NCBI GenBank assembly: GCA_964036045.1
Contig: OZ038385.1
Coordinates: 682,001 to 746,000, forward strand
DNA from: Eutreptiella sp. 'Long Island Sound 2002'
Taxonomy: Eukaryota > Euglenozoa > Euglenophyceae > Eutreptiales > Eutreptiaceae
Direction of reading: 5' to 3'
DNA length: 64,000 nt
Shown here: one piece after another, positions 12,027 to 22,393 of the stretch
Layout of the letters: every line of letters starts with the position of its first letter
Numbering within the stretch: the stretch's first letter is position 1
Notes under the pieces: generated by a model
What the model saw: only the letters and a program-made list of their open reading frames with translations
Database searches by the model: none
Told to the model about the DNA's origin: nothing
Translations under genes and position numbers: made by a program

Positions 12027-12240
12027 CCATTTCCCCACCACCCCACAACTATGCCCGTACATGGTGGCAGCCCGCCTCATGGCGCTGCTATGGCCGGGCC
12101 CCCACACCCCCACCCAAAACTACCCCCACCTCACAGAGGGGGACATGCCCGGCATCCAGCGATGCTTCTTCGAGACCCTCGACTACCTCCAGCAGACACA
12201 CCCCCGCGTCCTGGAGCAGATATGGCCACCCCCCGGGTAA
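12027..12240 (+). pseudogene. Open-frame fragment at the 5' end of the GC-rich insertion
   Basis: The frame running to the stop at 12238-12240 encodes about 70 residues of ordinary, non-repetitive composition (YMVAARLMALLWPGP, IQRCFFETLDYLQQTHP). This differs from the Pro/Arg-rich shadows in the other frames. It has no start inside the insert, so it looks like the C-terminal end of a longer protein cut off at the 5' border. I do not recognise the family. Confidence 0.35.
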
Positions 12241-12606
12241 CCCACGTGCCCGCACAGCCGAGACAACACCGCCACGCCAGCACCAGCACGCACGGATCAC
12301 CAGGGAAAACGCGCGCACACGCCCGATGCCCGAACCAGCACCCGTGTTCTCGCTACTTACAGGACCCAGCATCATACGCCCGCCCCCGAGGCCCGGGACC
12401 CTCCGCCGTCTCCCGCGGCCCTCTCCTCCGCCTCCGACTCCACAACCTCCACCACCACGACCACCTCATCCACCACCACCACCACCACGTCCTCATCCAG
12501 CACTCCACCCCCCAGGCCGCGGGGGACACCTCCCAAACGGGCCTCCAAACCCGCCCCCACCGCGAGCAGCCCCACCGCCGCCAAAGCCCACGCCCCGGCG
12601 AAGCCC

Positions 12607-13647
12607 ATGCCCACGACCCAGCCGAAGCCCAAGGCCGCCGCCAAAGGGCGGCCCGCAGCCAAGCCCAAGCCCAGGCCCAAACCCGGCGCCACGACGGCAG
12701 CTCGGGCCCGGCCCCCCCAGGATGTCCTCTACGACATCCGGCCCCAGCCGTCCCAGGCCCGAAGGCAGCAGCGCCCAGCGCGGCGCCCCCCCACCGTCAC
12801 CAACACCACCGCCACCACCTTCATGGCGGAGCGCGCCGCGGCCGAAGCGCGGCGCGCCTCGTCCCACCACCTCCCAAAGCCCGCACCCCAGGCCCACGGA
12901 CCGCTCCAGGGTCCACCAGCAGCGCCCCCGCCCCCCTACCGGCCCCCGATGACAGCCCACATGCAACGCATGCCCCACTACCGCCGCCGCCACGAATCCC
13001 CGCCCAACCCCGAGGCGGAGACCGTACGCGCACACCCGCGGGTCCACATCCGCGTGCACCCCCACTCCCCACGCACCCCCACGGAACAGGACTACGAGGA
13101 ATCCCCCAGGCCCGCCACCGCCGCCGGCCCCCACGACCCCATCACACCCACCCACGCCCACTCCTCCGCCCAAGACCGCAGGCCCGCCCAGGAACAGTGG
13201 TGGCAGCGCTGGACCCACACGCAGCTCTGGGAGCTGCGGAAGTGGGCCCGGGGAGAGCCCTCCCTCGAGGGCCTGGTCCATCGGCCCCGCAAGGGGTCGG
13301 TTGAGAACTGCCGCCTCCGGCCGGCGGGGGGGTGGATGCCGCAGGCCGCATGGGAAGCCATGCTGGCCGATGCGCTCCACCCCCTGGGAGTCCACCCCCG
13401 CAACCTCCCCGCGCCCCAGGACCACCCGTACGTCCTCAGGCGCCTGCGGGAGACCCTCCAGGAAGCACGGCGAGACGGCATCCGCCTGTGGGACATCACC
13501 CAAAGCCCAGCCCCGCACGCACACACCCCCTCACCACCCCACAAGCGTCGGCGCACCGACACCGGCGACACCCACAACACCCCAGGAGCCCTGCGCGCCA
13601 CACAACACGACGCGCCTGACCCCCCGGCCAGCGGCGCCGCCATCTAA
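12607..13647 (+). CDS. Hypothetical Pro/Ala/Arg-rich protein in the GC-rich insertion
   Basis: This 346-residue frame starts at an ATG. The first two thirds are low-complexity Pro, Ala, Arg and Lys. The last third is more protein-like, with aromatic-rich motifs (EQWWQRWTHTQLWELRKW, then HPYVLRRLRETLQEARRDG). It could be the nucleic-acid-binding first ORF of a LINE, but no CCHC or RRM motif is present. In DNA this GC-rich, long chance frames are common. The reverse strand also has a long open frame over the same interval, so the coding status is uncertain. Confidence 0.35.
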   Translation: MPTTQPKPKAAAKGRPAAKPKPRPKPGATTAARARPPQDVLYDIRPQPSQARRQQRPARRPPTVTNTTATTFMAERAAAEARRASSHHLPKPAPQAHGPLQGPPAAPPPPYRPPMTAHMQRMPHYRRRHESPPNPEAETVRAHPRVHIRVHPHSPRTPTEQDYEESPRPATAAGPHDPITPTHAHSSAQDRRPAQEQWWQRWTHTQLWELRKWARGEPSLEGLVHRPRKGSVENCRLRPAGGWMPQAAWEAMLADALHPLGVHPRNLPAPQDHPYVLRRLRETLQEARRDGIRLWDITQSPAPHAHTPSPPHKRRRTDTGDTHNTPGALRATQHDAPDPPASGAAI

Positions 13648-13941
13648 CCCCGTTATCCAGCACAGCACCACCTCGGGGCGCCACGCCAGGCCCCGCCCAG
13701 GAGTCACCAAACAAACCGGACGCCAAAGGAAGCCAACGCACACGACAACGAGCACCACTACGCCCAAAGGCGCCGAACCCGGGCCCGATACCGTGGGCTC
13801 CTCTCCACCCTCAGCACGACACACACGTCACTGACGTCACTCCTCCGCCGGGCCCCCTCGCACGCCACCGCCCCGCCCCCCCCCCCCCCTCCCGCCGCAC
13901 GTCCCCACGCCGCCCAGCACCGAGCCCCACACACTGCGCCA

Positions 13942-14276
13942 CAGCATCGCCCTAGTCCGGCTCCTGCACCATCGCGGCACTTGGCACCTCACAGTAGACC
14001 GCCGTCCTGTGGTCCCGCTCCCCCCCAGCACCACTCCCGGGGCCGCACCCGACCCACGCCGTGTTCGCCCCCACGTCGCGGGCCGCAAACATCATCCCGC
14101 TCCCCGCCACCACCCCTCCCGGGCATCGCATACTACTTACCGCCAACCCCTCGGTCCTCAGTGAGGTCCCCATCGGGCACGCCGACGCCCTGCACGTGCG
14201 CCCGCTGCTGCCCAACCTGCACGCTGCGTACGCCCCCGGCACGCCCGCCGACCCCTCCGTGTGGGACTCCCAGTGA
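13942..14276 (+). pseudogene. Possible decayed coding segment in the GC-rich insertion
   Basis: Two adjacent frames give protein-like text: about 13942-14040 (HSIALVRLLHHRGTWHL) and then, one frame over, 14040-14276 (NIIPLPATTPPGHRILLTAN, ending VWDSQ stop). This suggests a frame disrupted by one indel. No family is recognised. Confidence 0.25.
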
Positions 14277-14397
14277 GGCCACCGGCCAACGGCCGGCCCA
14301 CACGCACCACCCCGCACCCGCCTCGGGCGCACGACTCCGTGGACGCCGCTACCCACACGCCCGGCCCCGCGCAACCGCCTAACCGAGCCAGAACACA

Positions 14398-14760
14398 AGC
14401 ACAAATCAAACCCGAGCCACACCCCGAAACCGCTAACCCTTGACTCCTAACCAAACCCGCCGAGGGAACAACGCAACCACAGCCCACACCCACAGCCCAC
14501 ACAGCCGCCTAACCAGCCAGCACCAGAAGCAAAGAAACACCTCACCAAACCCACCCTGACCCAAGTCTAACCGGGCCGAAGCCCCAACACAAATCAAACC
14601 CGAGCCACAACCCGAAACCGTCAACCCTTGACCCCAAACCAGGCCCGCTGAGGGAAATGCGTAGACACAGCCCACAGCCACAGCCCACACAGCCGCCTAA
14701 CCAGCCAGCACCAGAAGCAAAGAGACACCTAACCAAACCCACCCTGACCCATACCCATGT
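14398..14760 (+). repeat. Tandem repeat, ~190-bp period, about two copies
   Basis: Blocks such as CACAAATCAAACCCGAGCCA recur at 14398 and 14588, and the CAGCCGCCTAACCAGCCAGC block recurs 190 bases apart. The copies are about 90 percent alike. Repeats of this type are common near the 3' ends of LINE-like elements. Confidence 0.8.
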
Positions 14761-14896
14761 ACATCAGGACACGCGAGCCGCACCCCTGGGGCGCGACCGC
14801 CGCCACAGCACCGGCGACACACGCCAGAGGACACAACGCTATAGCACCGCCGCACCAGCTGCCCATGCCTTTGCCTGCAGTGTACGCGCGCCTCTG

Positions 14897-14975
14897 TTTT
14901 CCTCTTTTTTGTTTTTTCTTTTTCTTTTTTCAAAAAAAAAAAAAAAAGAAAAAAAAAAAAAGGAAAAAAAAAAAC
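14897..14975. repeat. Poly-pyrimidine / poly-purine tract
   Basis: A run of T/C (TTTTCTTTTTC type) switches at about 14931 to a run of A with few G. It is close to a mirror-image inverted A/T tract and could fold as a hairpin. It might mark an internal poly(A) tail inside the insertion. Confidence 0.85.
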
Positions 14976-15042
14976 GAACATTAGGGGGGGAGGAAGAGGG
15001 ACACATCCACCCATGGCACACGCGCACCGCACACAGCACGCA

Positions 15043-15200
15043 CACCGGTAAACAGGAGCCCAGGGGCCCAGGACACCGCACATGCAACACAACACACCGA
15101 GCGGGCACACCGGTGAACAGGAGCCAGCTGGCCCAGGACACCGCAGACGCACCACAGCAAACCACGCGGGCACACCGGTGAACAGGAGCCCAACGGCCCA
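15043..15200 (+). repeat. Tandem repeat, 64-65-bp period
   Basis: CACACCGGTGAACAGGAGCC (first copy with TAAAC) starts at about 15043, 15107 and 15172, each time followed by a CCCAGGACACCGC-like segment. There are about two and a half copies. Confidence 0.85.
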
Positions 15201-15787
15201 GGACGCTACACACACGTAGGGCAGCCGAGGGACAGGAAAGAACCAATACCCCATGGGTCGGACGCACTGGGGCGACCCAGCCGACCCACCGGGCCAGTGG
15301 CAGGAGCGGTACTCCAAAGCCACTGGTCCGAGCCCGGCCAGGCTGCATCGAGGACCATGGCAAACGTCACCCGGAGCCATGGAAGCAACCGGTGACAGGC
15401 GAGCCGGTACACAGTCCAGGAGGGGGTCACCTGCCAAGCAGAGTGGCCCCGCAACTCAAGCCACAAGGGTGAGGCGGTCGTACCGTAGACAAGCGGGAGC
15501 AATACCCCTCGTGGTGAGAGATACTCCACACGGCTGGGCAGCCCCCCAGAGCTGCCGCCCAAAGGAGGGGGCATGTGGCCCTACCCATGGACACATGTGG
15601 GGACACCCTCCCACCTGGGACACATGGATGGGTGTCCGCGACAATGCCTTCCCAAGCACATGCGGGAGCGGCTCAAGAGGCACCTGACATAGGGCAGTGG
15701 GAGGGACAGGACGTCCCCTTGGTAAGACCTTCTTCCTGCAATGTCAAAGGAGGCATCCCGAGCTCCCGAAGATACCTACCTACCTAC

Positions 15788-15801
15788 CTTGATTTTCCAC
15801 G
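15788..15801. repeat. 14-bp target-site duplication, right copy
   Basis: This is an exact copy of 12013-12026. On the minus strand it encodes the residues WKIK of Gag in the same frame on both sides. Confidence 0.93.
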
Positions 15802-17736
15802 TCTCCTCAGTGAATTTCACCTTGGAGAAGGACGTGGGGGAGCACTTTTGAAGTGCCTCCCTGACGGAGAACCTGTTGGCAGAGGCATCGAAGCCTTCCA
15901 CCTCCGCCCACCAGGTCTTGACCTTTTCTTCGGACTGTTTGTTCTGAAGGGTGGCGGCAGTTTCTGAGGGGATCTTGTCAAAAATCAGATTTTTCAGCTC
16001 GGCACTAGAAAATTTTTCACCTGAATGTTCAGCTTCTTCCACTAAATTCCAGAAGCGCTGTCTCTTGTCTTGCACTTCGTGCAAGATTAATCGCGAGAAT
16101 GAAGGAAAATTCTTCAACATTTGGTGGTAATGGTCCTCTGGCAGCCGGGATCCACGTACCTCCAACTGTTCCCACACCTCATCAAAGGTAAGGGGGGAAC
16201 TTGTATCCTCACGATCACTCCAGGTCCTGAGCCAAGTGTTGGCCGGCGCTCCCTCAAGGCAGTCCAAGAGGGCCATCAGGAACTGATCATCTTGGAGTTT
16301 TTGAGTCTTAACCCACAATTTAAATTCCCGTTGGAACTGAGGCCAACGTCGGGGGTTTCCATTATACTTCGGTTGCTTGGCAACCTGACGAAGTCGCAAT
16401 GAAGTAGGATTAAGAAGCGAATCCAGCCCAACACCGGCCGTAATGGCAGACACCTTGGCGGCATCATTCGCCACACCAGCTCGGGCGAGGGTCTGGGCGA
16501 GCAACAGCTGGGCTAAGGCATTGGAATCAGCAGCAGGAGGGGCAGTACGGGAGGCAGTTCGCTTGGCATTCTGAGCCTCAGTCCTAGCCTTCGCCGTCCT
16601 ACTCTCAGAACGAGAGATTTTAACCCTTTCCTTTAGCTTGGTCCTGCTGATCCTTGCATCGGTGGTCTTGGAGTCCACCGAAGGAGCAATTGAAAAAATT
16701 TCTGTCGCCTCCTCCGATGGCTCTGTTGCTTGTTCCACCGATGATGCGCCCTCAGACCGCATGTGCGTCTTGAAAAGATCTTTTATTCCCAGCGTTTGAA
16801 TGATGAGGTGCATTTGATCTTTGAGCAATTGGAGCTCAGAATCTCGCTGGAATCTGCAGGAGCAGTCGGCAGGACAGTACATACCGTGTCCTGAAGGGCC
16901 TGAGCAGGCTGTCGGACCGCTGATCTCGGTGGTCCGCAGCCAGGAGTCCACTTGGGGAGCTCCTTCAGCCCTGATTTCCAGGCTTGCCTGCCTGGCCGCC
17001 TCTAAAATTCCTTCCTCAACCGCGGCGGCTAGATCGTCGCGGATGGAAACAGGGGGATGAGGGGCGGAGGGCCCGGGAACAGGTGCCGTGCCCTTCTCCT
17101 TCGGGAAGGGGCTTGCCTCCGGGATCTGCAAAAAAATGGCAAAAGTGTCATCTTCTTGAGAACGCCACCACATCCTGGTATTAATTTCGTCCTGAAGGAG
17201 GAAAAAATATTCCGTTAAAAAATCAGAGGCGATTATTTCTTGTTCGATCAGCTTAGACGTGGCCAAGAGACAAAGGGCCTCAAGGCTCTCAAGGTTACGG
17301 GTCACTTCTAGGGACAAATGGTCGTCCCATTGTGCCCAAGAGGCTGGTCGATTATAGCTAGGTACCTCACCTGGACCGCCCATCTCAATGTCGTCAAGAT
17401 CGGCGTCCGTGGTCTCAAATGTCGGACATTGGTAAGGAATGTTGGTACCTGCCAGCTCCGTAAGGTCTACTGGAGCGTTGCCATCGTCGTAGGCCGGCTG
17501 ATTCCAGCTGCGCGATGGCCAGTTTCGACTGGGATTATGGTAATGTGGGTCTCCACAGCTGCTGATGTGCGCCCTTCTTGGGCAGCTTGGGCTTGCGCAA
17601 GGCATTCCTCTCAAGGCCTCGTTCGCGCAGCACCATGGCAGCGTAATCGTTACTTCTCCAGAAGCGGCGGGGTCTACGGGGCCATACTGGGGAACGGGCT
17701 GTGGACTGAAGGGCTGTGAAGCAACATTCAGGTAGC

Positions 17737-17748
17737 CTCTGCTACCAT
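17737..17748 (-). promoter_or_regulatory. Gamma primer-binding site (initiator tRNA-Met type)
   Basis: On the minus strand TGGTAGCAGAGG starts at the first base after the LTR. It is complementary to the 3' end CCTCTGCTACCA, which is the 3' end of initiator tRNA-Met in animals. It lies inside the open gag frame. Confidence 0.9.
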
Positions 17749-18280
17749 GAAAGTGCTGCCCTGGGTCGTGGAAGGTGCCGGAGGGCTCGGGGCCGGCAAG
17801 ACCAGTGGGGCAGGCACGCGAGGAGTCGACCTGAACGCTGCTGTTGGGGGTAGAACCGGATACACGGACACCAACGGAGGCGGGAGCAGCAACAACGGAA
17901 GCAAGATCCATGCTGATTGTTATCCGGCAGAAAATCCCAGTATATGAAGAAAATTGATGCGGATTATTCTAAGTACATCTGAGTGTCCAAAACTATCTGA
18001 AAAGATTTATATAAATCCGATTGTGAAAAAATTTTTGGCTGATTTGGCTTCGGGCGCGCATCAGCGGCAATTGGCGATTCCAGGTAAATGATCGGAACGC
18101 GACGGATTTACGATGAATGGACCGCAGAATGAGATCCGGCACATCAGAAATATATAGGTCTGATCTTGAGACTGAGCTGCGGGGCGGCGATTCCGCCGAA
18201 GCAGAGAAAATGACCAAAATGTAGCCAATCTGTGGCAGATCTGTGAAAATCTGAGCAGATGGGGGTTAGCCGCACTTACA
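17749..18280 (-). repeat. Gamma 5' LTR
   Basis: The 532-bp LTR, TG to CA on the minus strand, pairs with 3562-4094 (about 16 differences). It contains TATA-like motifs and the gag start codon. Confidence 0.95.
18005..18017 (-). promoter_or_regulatory. Candidate TATA box in Gamma LTR
   Basis: GGATTTATATAAATC on the minus strand lies about 100 bases upstream of the gag ATG at 17911 and is retained in the 3' LTR. A second TATATAT motif lies at about 18150-18156. Transcription starting about 30 bases after the first would leave a leader of roughly 70 bases. The motif is seen; its function is inferred. Confidence 0.4.
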
Positions 18281-19193
18281 GGCTCCCACCATGGTATGCC
18301 ATGCCCCTCCATGGACATAACTTCACGTTAAAAATACGTGGGAACCCAAGGAAAGTATCTATGCAACCCCAACACTCATGCGGTACACTCGAAAGTTGCA
18401 ATGAAATATTCGGTTGCACGGTCCAAGAGTTATATATCCCTTTCTCCCTTCTTGACCCTTATCCCTTGCTACACCGGGCATGTGTACACAACAAAGGCGT
18501 TTGATGCTCCCCAAATTAACTTGAGACCAATGCAGTTCCAACCCAATTCTCGAAATTGAGACTACTCGCGGTGAGCCGGAGATATGACCTTTCCAAGTGG
18601 CCTCACGAATCAACTTTGTGTCTCTAAGCAAAACGAAGGGCATAACAAAAGGAAGGTTGATTCGTGATCGGGGAAAAATGTCGGACCACTCGAGATTCGT
18701 CATATCGAGTGCGGCGATGTCGAAGTCGAAAATCCGATTCTGAAAGTCTGAAAAAATCAGATTAATTTTGCGAGTTTATAATATGAAAATTGCGAAAGCA
18801 ACGAACCCTTTACTGATGAAATCTGACCCTTCATCGGGGTTTCCGCCAAAATATCTGTAAATAACAGTTAACCATTCGGTTACCGCAAAATCGCGAGCCA
18901 AATGACAGTCGCCGATACATTGACTATCAGAACGGAAGGCTGAAAAGTTACGGAAACATTATGATAAAAAAACCCTGTTGATTCCTGATATTCTGATATA
19001 TAAAACTCCGCTGGCGGCTCCTCGGTACTGAATATGGCCACTCATAGCCGGAATGGCCAAACCTATCACACTATCACATCGGGTTAGGTCAGGTGGATGG
19101 GAGAGTATGATATCAGCCAACGGCGGCCTGCCGGCACATAGATACACACCCGAAGTGACCCCAAGATGGCCACGGGGGTCCGAACCGGCTTCA
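18281..19193 (-). repeat. Right part of LTR E, the 3' LTR of Beta, split by Gamma
   Basis: 18281-19010 aligns with the U3 part of the Alpha LTRs (compare 43015-43745) with many substitutions. The right end at 19193 reads TGAAGCCGG on the minus strand, like TGAAGCGG in LTRs A to C, and is preceded by a GGGGGG purine tract. It lies downstream of Beta pol on the same strand, so it is best read as Beta's 3' LTR. The first bases GGCTC are the Gamma duplication. Confidence 0.75.
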
Positions 19194-19716
19194 CCCCCCT
19201 TCTCAGAGCGTTGTCACCGCTCGGAAGTCATTGAAGAGAGGACGGGGGGACTCCAATGGGCTCCAACCTCCCCCCCCATGTCCCAAGGACACATGGAGGC
19301 CCCACACACGTCGTAGGCGTCCCCCATGCCCCAAGGGAGGGGTGAGGAAACTGATAATCAGTGCCCTACGCCATATCCGGTCTCCTCTTGATCTACAACA
19401 TGCACCAAGGGGATCAAAGATAGAGAAATGTCGTCAGTCGACCTAAATAAGTATACCACAGTGAAATATATATGCTACCATAAAGAAGGTCCCTACCAGG
19501 ACCGGCCCCCGTTGTGCCCCTTCCGCCTGTTACCCCTGCTGATTTACTCCGGATCAACGATTGCATCCCTCAAATTCCAAGGTCCAAAATCCAAAAATAT
19601 ATGTGGAGATCGAGTGAAGGGGGTAGATGGCCAATCAAGGCCCAAAAATCCCCGGATGAACGCCCTCAACCGTCTCCCCAAGCACAGAAACAAACTAAAA
19701 TGCCAAGGGGGATCCA
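19194..19716 (-). other. Beta 3' noncoding region with polypurine tract
   Basis: The segment lies between the pol stop and LTR E. GAGAAGGGGGG on the minus strand (19194-19204) is the expected polypurine tract. It contains copy 2 of the dispersed ~125-bp repeat at 19482-19610. No gene is seen. Confidence 0.6.
19482..19610 (+). repeat. Dispersed ~125-bp repeat, copy 2
   Basis: It matches 2112-2250 in the same orientation, with about a dozen substitutions and a short deletion near the end. Confidence 0.65.
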
Positions 19717-22393
19717 TTACGGTGCTACTGCAGCCACCAAATGGACCAACACGTCCTTGACATCCAAAGAAATGTTCTTCTTCTTCAGATAGTCCATCCA
19801 GACCCTGGTGTACCTCGGCACGAGACTGCTCGGAGGCTCCCACGAATCCCTGGATGCGGCGAATCCCTTCCAACGGACTTTATAAGGCCTACCCCCAGGC
19901 GTCCCCGGGTCCGGCTTGTCCGCCAGGATCTTCTCAGCGGTGAAGTTGTCGTCCTCACCCTCGTCGTCCGAGTCCACATCGCCGGCCGTGAACTCGAAGG
20001 TGACGGGACGTCCGCTGGGGTCTGGTGCTCGGGGACGAAGCTGGGTATGGTCGCGGTCCAGGATCTTGTTATCCCCCACACGAACCGCATACACATCCTG
20101 CCCGACCTTCCGCACGATTACCCCCGGCACATACCAAGATGCCTGCCGATGCCTGGACAGGACATCCTTGTGGTGCCGCTCCACCCACACGGTGTCTTGG
20201 AGAGCATACTTCTGGACCTTTCCCTGCTTGAAGTACTTGGCCCTCTTGTCATGCTCGTCCTGAAGTGCCTTGCACACCTTGGCCGCCGTGTCGTCCGCCT
20301 CAGCCATCATAGCGTTCGCATCCCGGGCCACTTTGCCATGGTTCAACCACGGGAGAGTGCGTGACACTCGATCCCGTAGGAACAGGATGCGATGGGGCGA
20401 CAGTCCAGTGGGTCCTGGAAGGTCATGGTACGCTTGGAGCACTCTCCACAGCGAATTGTACCAGTTCTGGCCCGGTTCGTCGATGTGCAGCTGGCGGAAC
20501 TTCTCGAACATCTGCCGCCCGGCAACCTCAGCCCGGCCATTCGACCGGCTGTGATACGCCACGGTCTTGGCATGTCGAATGCCCATCTGCTTGCACATCG
20601 TCTTGAACCACGTCCCCACAAATTGACTGCCCCGATCGCTGCAGATGACAGCTGGGACATCAAAAATCTTCAGCCAATGCCTGATCATGGCATTAGCGAC
20701 GGTCTTTGCCTGCAGCCCCACTCCATGCTTGTCCTTCTTGTCCTTCTTCTAGGACTTCTTGCCATGGACCGCCACGATATACCCACTGTGCCTATCCACC
20801 GCCAGGATGACACAGTCGTAGGTCTCTCCTTCCACGGTAACCTCCGGCATGGCGAATACATCCATGGCCACGGACTGCATAGGGGCCTCCGGTATAGCCG
20901 TATACACCGGGTTGCCCGCTGTGGAGTGGTTGGGGCTCCTCGTGGCCCGACACACGGCACAGTCGCTGCAGTACCTATCCAGGATGGCGTAGTACCCCGG
21001 TGGGAACTTGAAGCGCCACTCCAGGTCCTGCTGCATCTTGTCCCGACCAGGATGCATGAGCTGGGCGTTGTGCCAGTGGTCAATGAGCTCCTCCACTCGG
21101 TTCTCAGGGACCAGTAGCTTGTCCTTGAGGAACAGTTTGTCCCCATCCTCGGTCAAGCCCTCAGGCCACTCATCGTCCGACGGGGCGCTCACGGCATTCC
21201 AGTACTTGCTCCAGTGGTCGGATGCCGCATAGTCATCCGACCAGTCCTCTGTGAGCACCGACCTGACTAGCTCTACAGGGGCCACCATCCATTGCTCGAG
21301 GGTTTCCTCTCGAATAGCTTGGACGCGGGCGCCCCAGAAACTTGGCCAGGTCCGTACGGCTTGCCATCACCACAAAGCACTTGACCCCCTCTTGCTCCAT
21401 GGCCTTCTCCATCTCGATGATACGCTTGGCCTCCTCGGTCTCCTCGGCGTCCCCATGGCTGGATATGTCCATCCACGCCTTGCCCGCGGGGTAGGCCCAT
21501 CGACTGAGGCAATCTGCCACAGTGTTGTCCTTCCCCGGGATGTATACGACGCTGAGGTCGAACTTGGCGAACGTCTCGTGCCACCGGACCCTCCGTGCCG
21601 CCGGTCCCGAGGGGGTATCGACGTGCTCCTTGTGCCAGCTCTGCAAGGACTGATGGTCCGTGCAAACCACCACCGGTTGCAATCCGATGTGGCCAGACCA
21701 CTTCCTGAGCGCACAAACAATGGCGTACGTCTCCTTCTCCCTCGCGGTCCAGGTGCGGTGTTGGCCCTCGGCCAGGATTCGACTCCAAAACGCCACGGGT
21801 ACGTGCGACCCGTCGTCCCGGATCTGCTGGAGGACTGCCCCTACAGCATAGTCCGAGGCGTCCGTCCGTAGCACAAATCCCTGGTCCGGGTCCACCAGGA
21901 GTAACCCCAGCTGCCCCGTGAGTCGCTCTTTCGGGCGGCTGAACGCATCTTCAGCCTCAGGGGTCCAGGCAAGCTTCTTCTTGCTCCCCTTCCGGCCATC
22001 GAACTTCCCCACCTGCAGCATGATGTGCAGCGGCCCCGAGAGTTCTGCATACATCCGGACATAGCCCGAATAGTAATTGCAGAACCCCATGAAGGACCGG
22101 AGTTCGCTGATGGTCTGGGGCTTCTCCCAGTGATGCAGGGACGCCAGCTTCCCAGGCATGGGACGGCGCTGCTCGTGACCAGCCACGTGACCCGCGAACT
22201 CCACTTCCTTCACGAAGAGTGAGGCTTTGGTGGGCTTGCACACCATGTTGTGCTTGTCCAACTCGCCGAGCACTCGGCGCAGATCCTTCTCATGCGCGTC
22301 GATGAGCTCATCCTCAGTCATGTTCTCCGTGCCGGACCTGATGATGATGTCATCCACGAAGGAATCAGCACAGTCCCGGACAGGACCGAGTAG
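19717..22393 (-). pseudogene. pol: Beta pol fragment: RT (partial), RNase H, integrase, chromodomain
   Basis: It begins at 22393 in the middle of RT, just before the catalytic SFVDDIII, because an Alpha LTR is inserted there. RNase H motifs are LRTDASDYAVGAVL and CTDHQSLQSW. Integrase shows the HHCC region (HWHNAQLMHP, CSDCAVC), DDE residues (MDVFAMP, ICSDRGSQF, NGRAEVAGR) and the GLSPHRILF motif. The chromodomain is FTAEKILADK to SWEPPSSLVP. There is a frameshift near 21300 and an in-frame TAG at 20749-20751. The sequence is clearly related to Alpha pol but diverged. The N-terminal half should lie beyond 64000 if the intervening insertions are removed. Confidence 0.92.

Larger units (their letters stand above)
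12027..15787 (+). mobile_element. GC-rich insertion in Gamma gag, probable target-primed retroinsertion
   Basis: This 3.76-kb segment is far richer in G+C than its surroundings and is bounded by a perfect 14-bp duplication. It ends on the right in a short ACCT tetranucleotide run (15770-15788) next to the duplication. Long target duplications and microsatellite-like 3' tails are typical of non-LTR retrotransposons and other target-primed insertions. No reverse transcriptase or endonuclease domain is visible, so it would be a 5'-truncated LINE, a non-autonomous relative or a retrocopied transcript. It contains Pro/Ala/Arg-rich open frames, two tandem repeat blocks and a homopurine/homopyrimidine tract. 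Confidence 0.75.
15788..17911 (-). pseudogene. gag: Gamma gag N-terminal part
   Basis: The frame starts at an ATG (17909-17911) that lies inside the 5' LTR, crosses the LTR end and the primer-binding site without a stop, and continues 708 residues to the insertion. It has a Pro/Ser/His-rich N-terminus, a Lys/Arg/Ala-rich stretch at about 425-460 and a capsid-like region at about 515-700 (PKYNGNPRRWPQFQREFKLWV, WEQLEVRGSRLPEDHYHQML, ELKNLIFDKI). This matches the retrotransposon gag fold by motif order. It is interrupted only by the GC-rich insertion. The next internal Met is about 90 residues in, so the true start could be there. Confidence 0.85.
3562..18280 (-). mobile_element. Gamma: full-length, decayed Ty3/gypsy chromodomain retrotransposon
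   Basis: This 14.7-kb minus-strand element comprises a 5' LTR (17749-18280), a tRNA-iMet-type primer-binding site (17737-17748), gag, a protease/RT/RNase H/integrase/chromodomain pol, a long 3' noncoding region, a polypurine tract (4095-4108) and a 3' LTR (3562-4094). The LTRs begin TG and end CA, and the element is flanked by GGCTC duplications. The LTRs differ at about 16 positions (about 97 percent identical), so it is an older insertion. The coding frame carries in-frame stops at 11833-11835, 11104-11106 and 9313-9315, two frameshifts near the chromodomain and a 3.76-kb insertion in gag. Only the stop at 11104-11106 is likely to be original. Confidence 0.95.

Noticed and set aside
12493-13524. 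Long Gly/Val-rich minus-strand frame in the GC-rich insertion
   Set aside because: It overlaps + strand frames in very GC-rich DNA where stops are rare, and is low-complexity with no domain.
14931-14975. A-rich run as the 3' poly(A) tail of a LINE ending there
   Set aside because: The 14-bp duplication is 800 bases further on, so the tract is internal to the inserted segment and cannot be its terminal tail.
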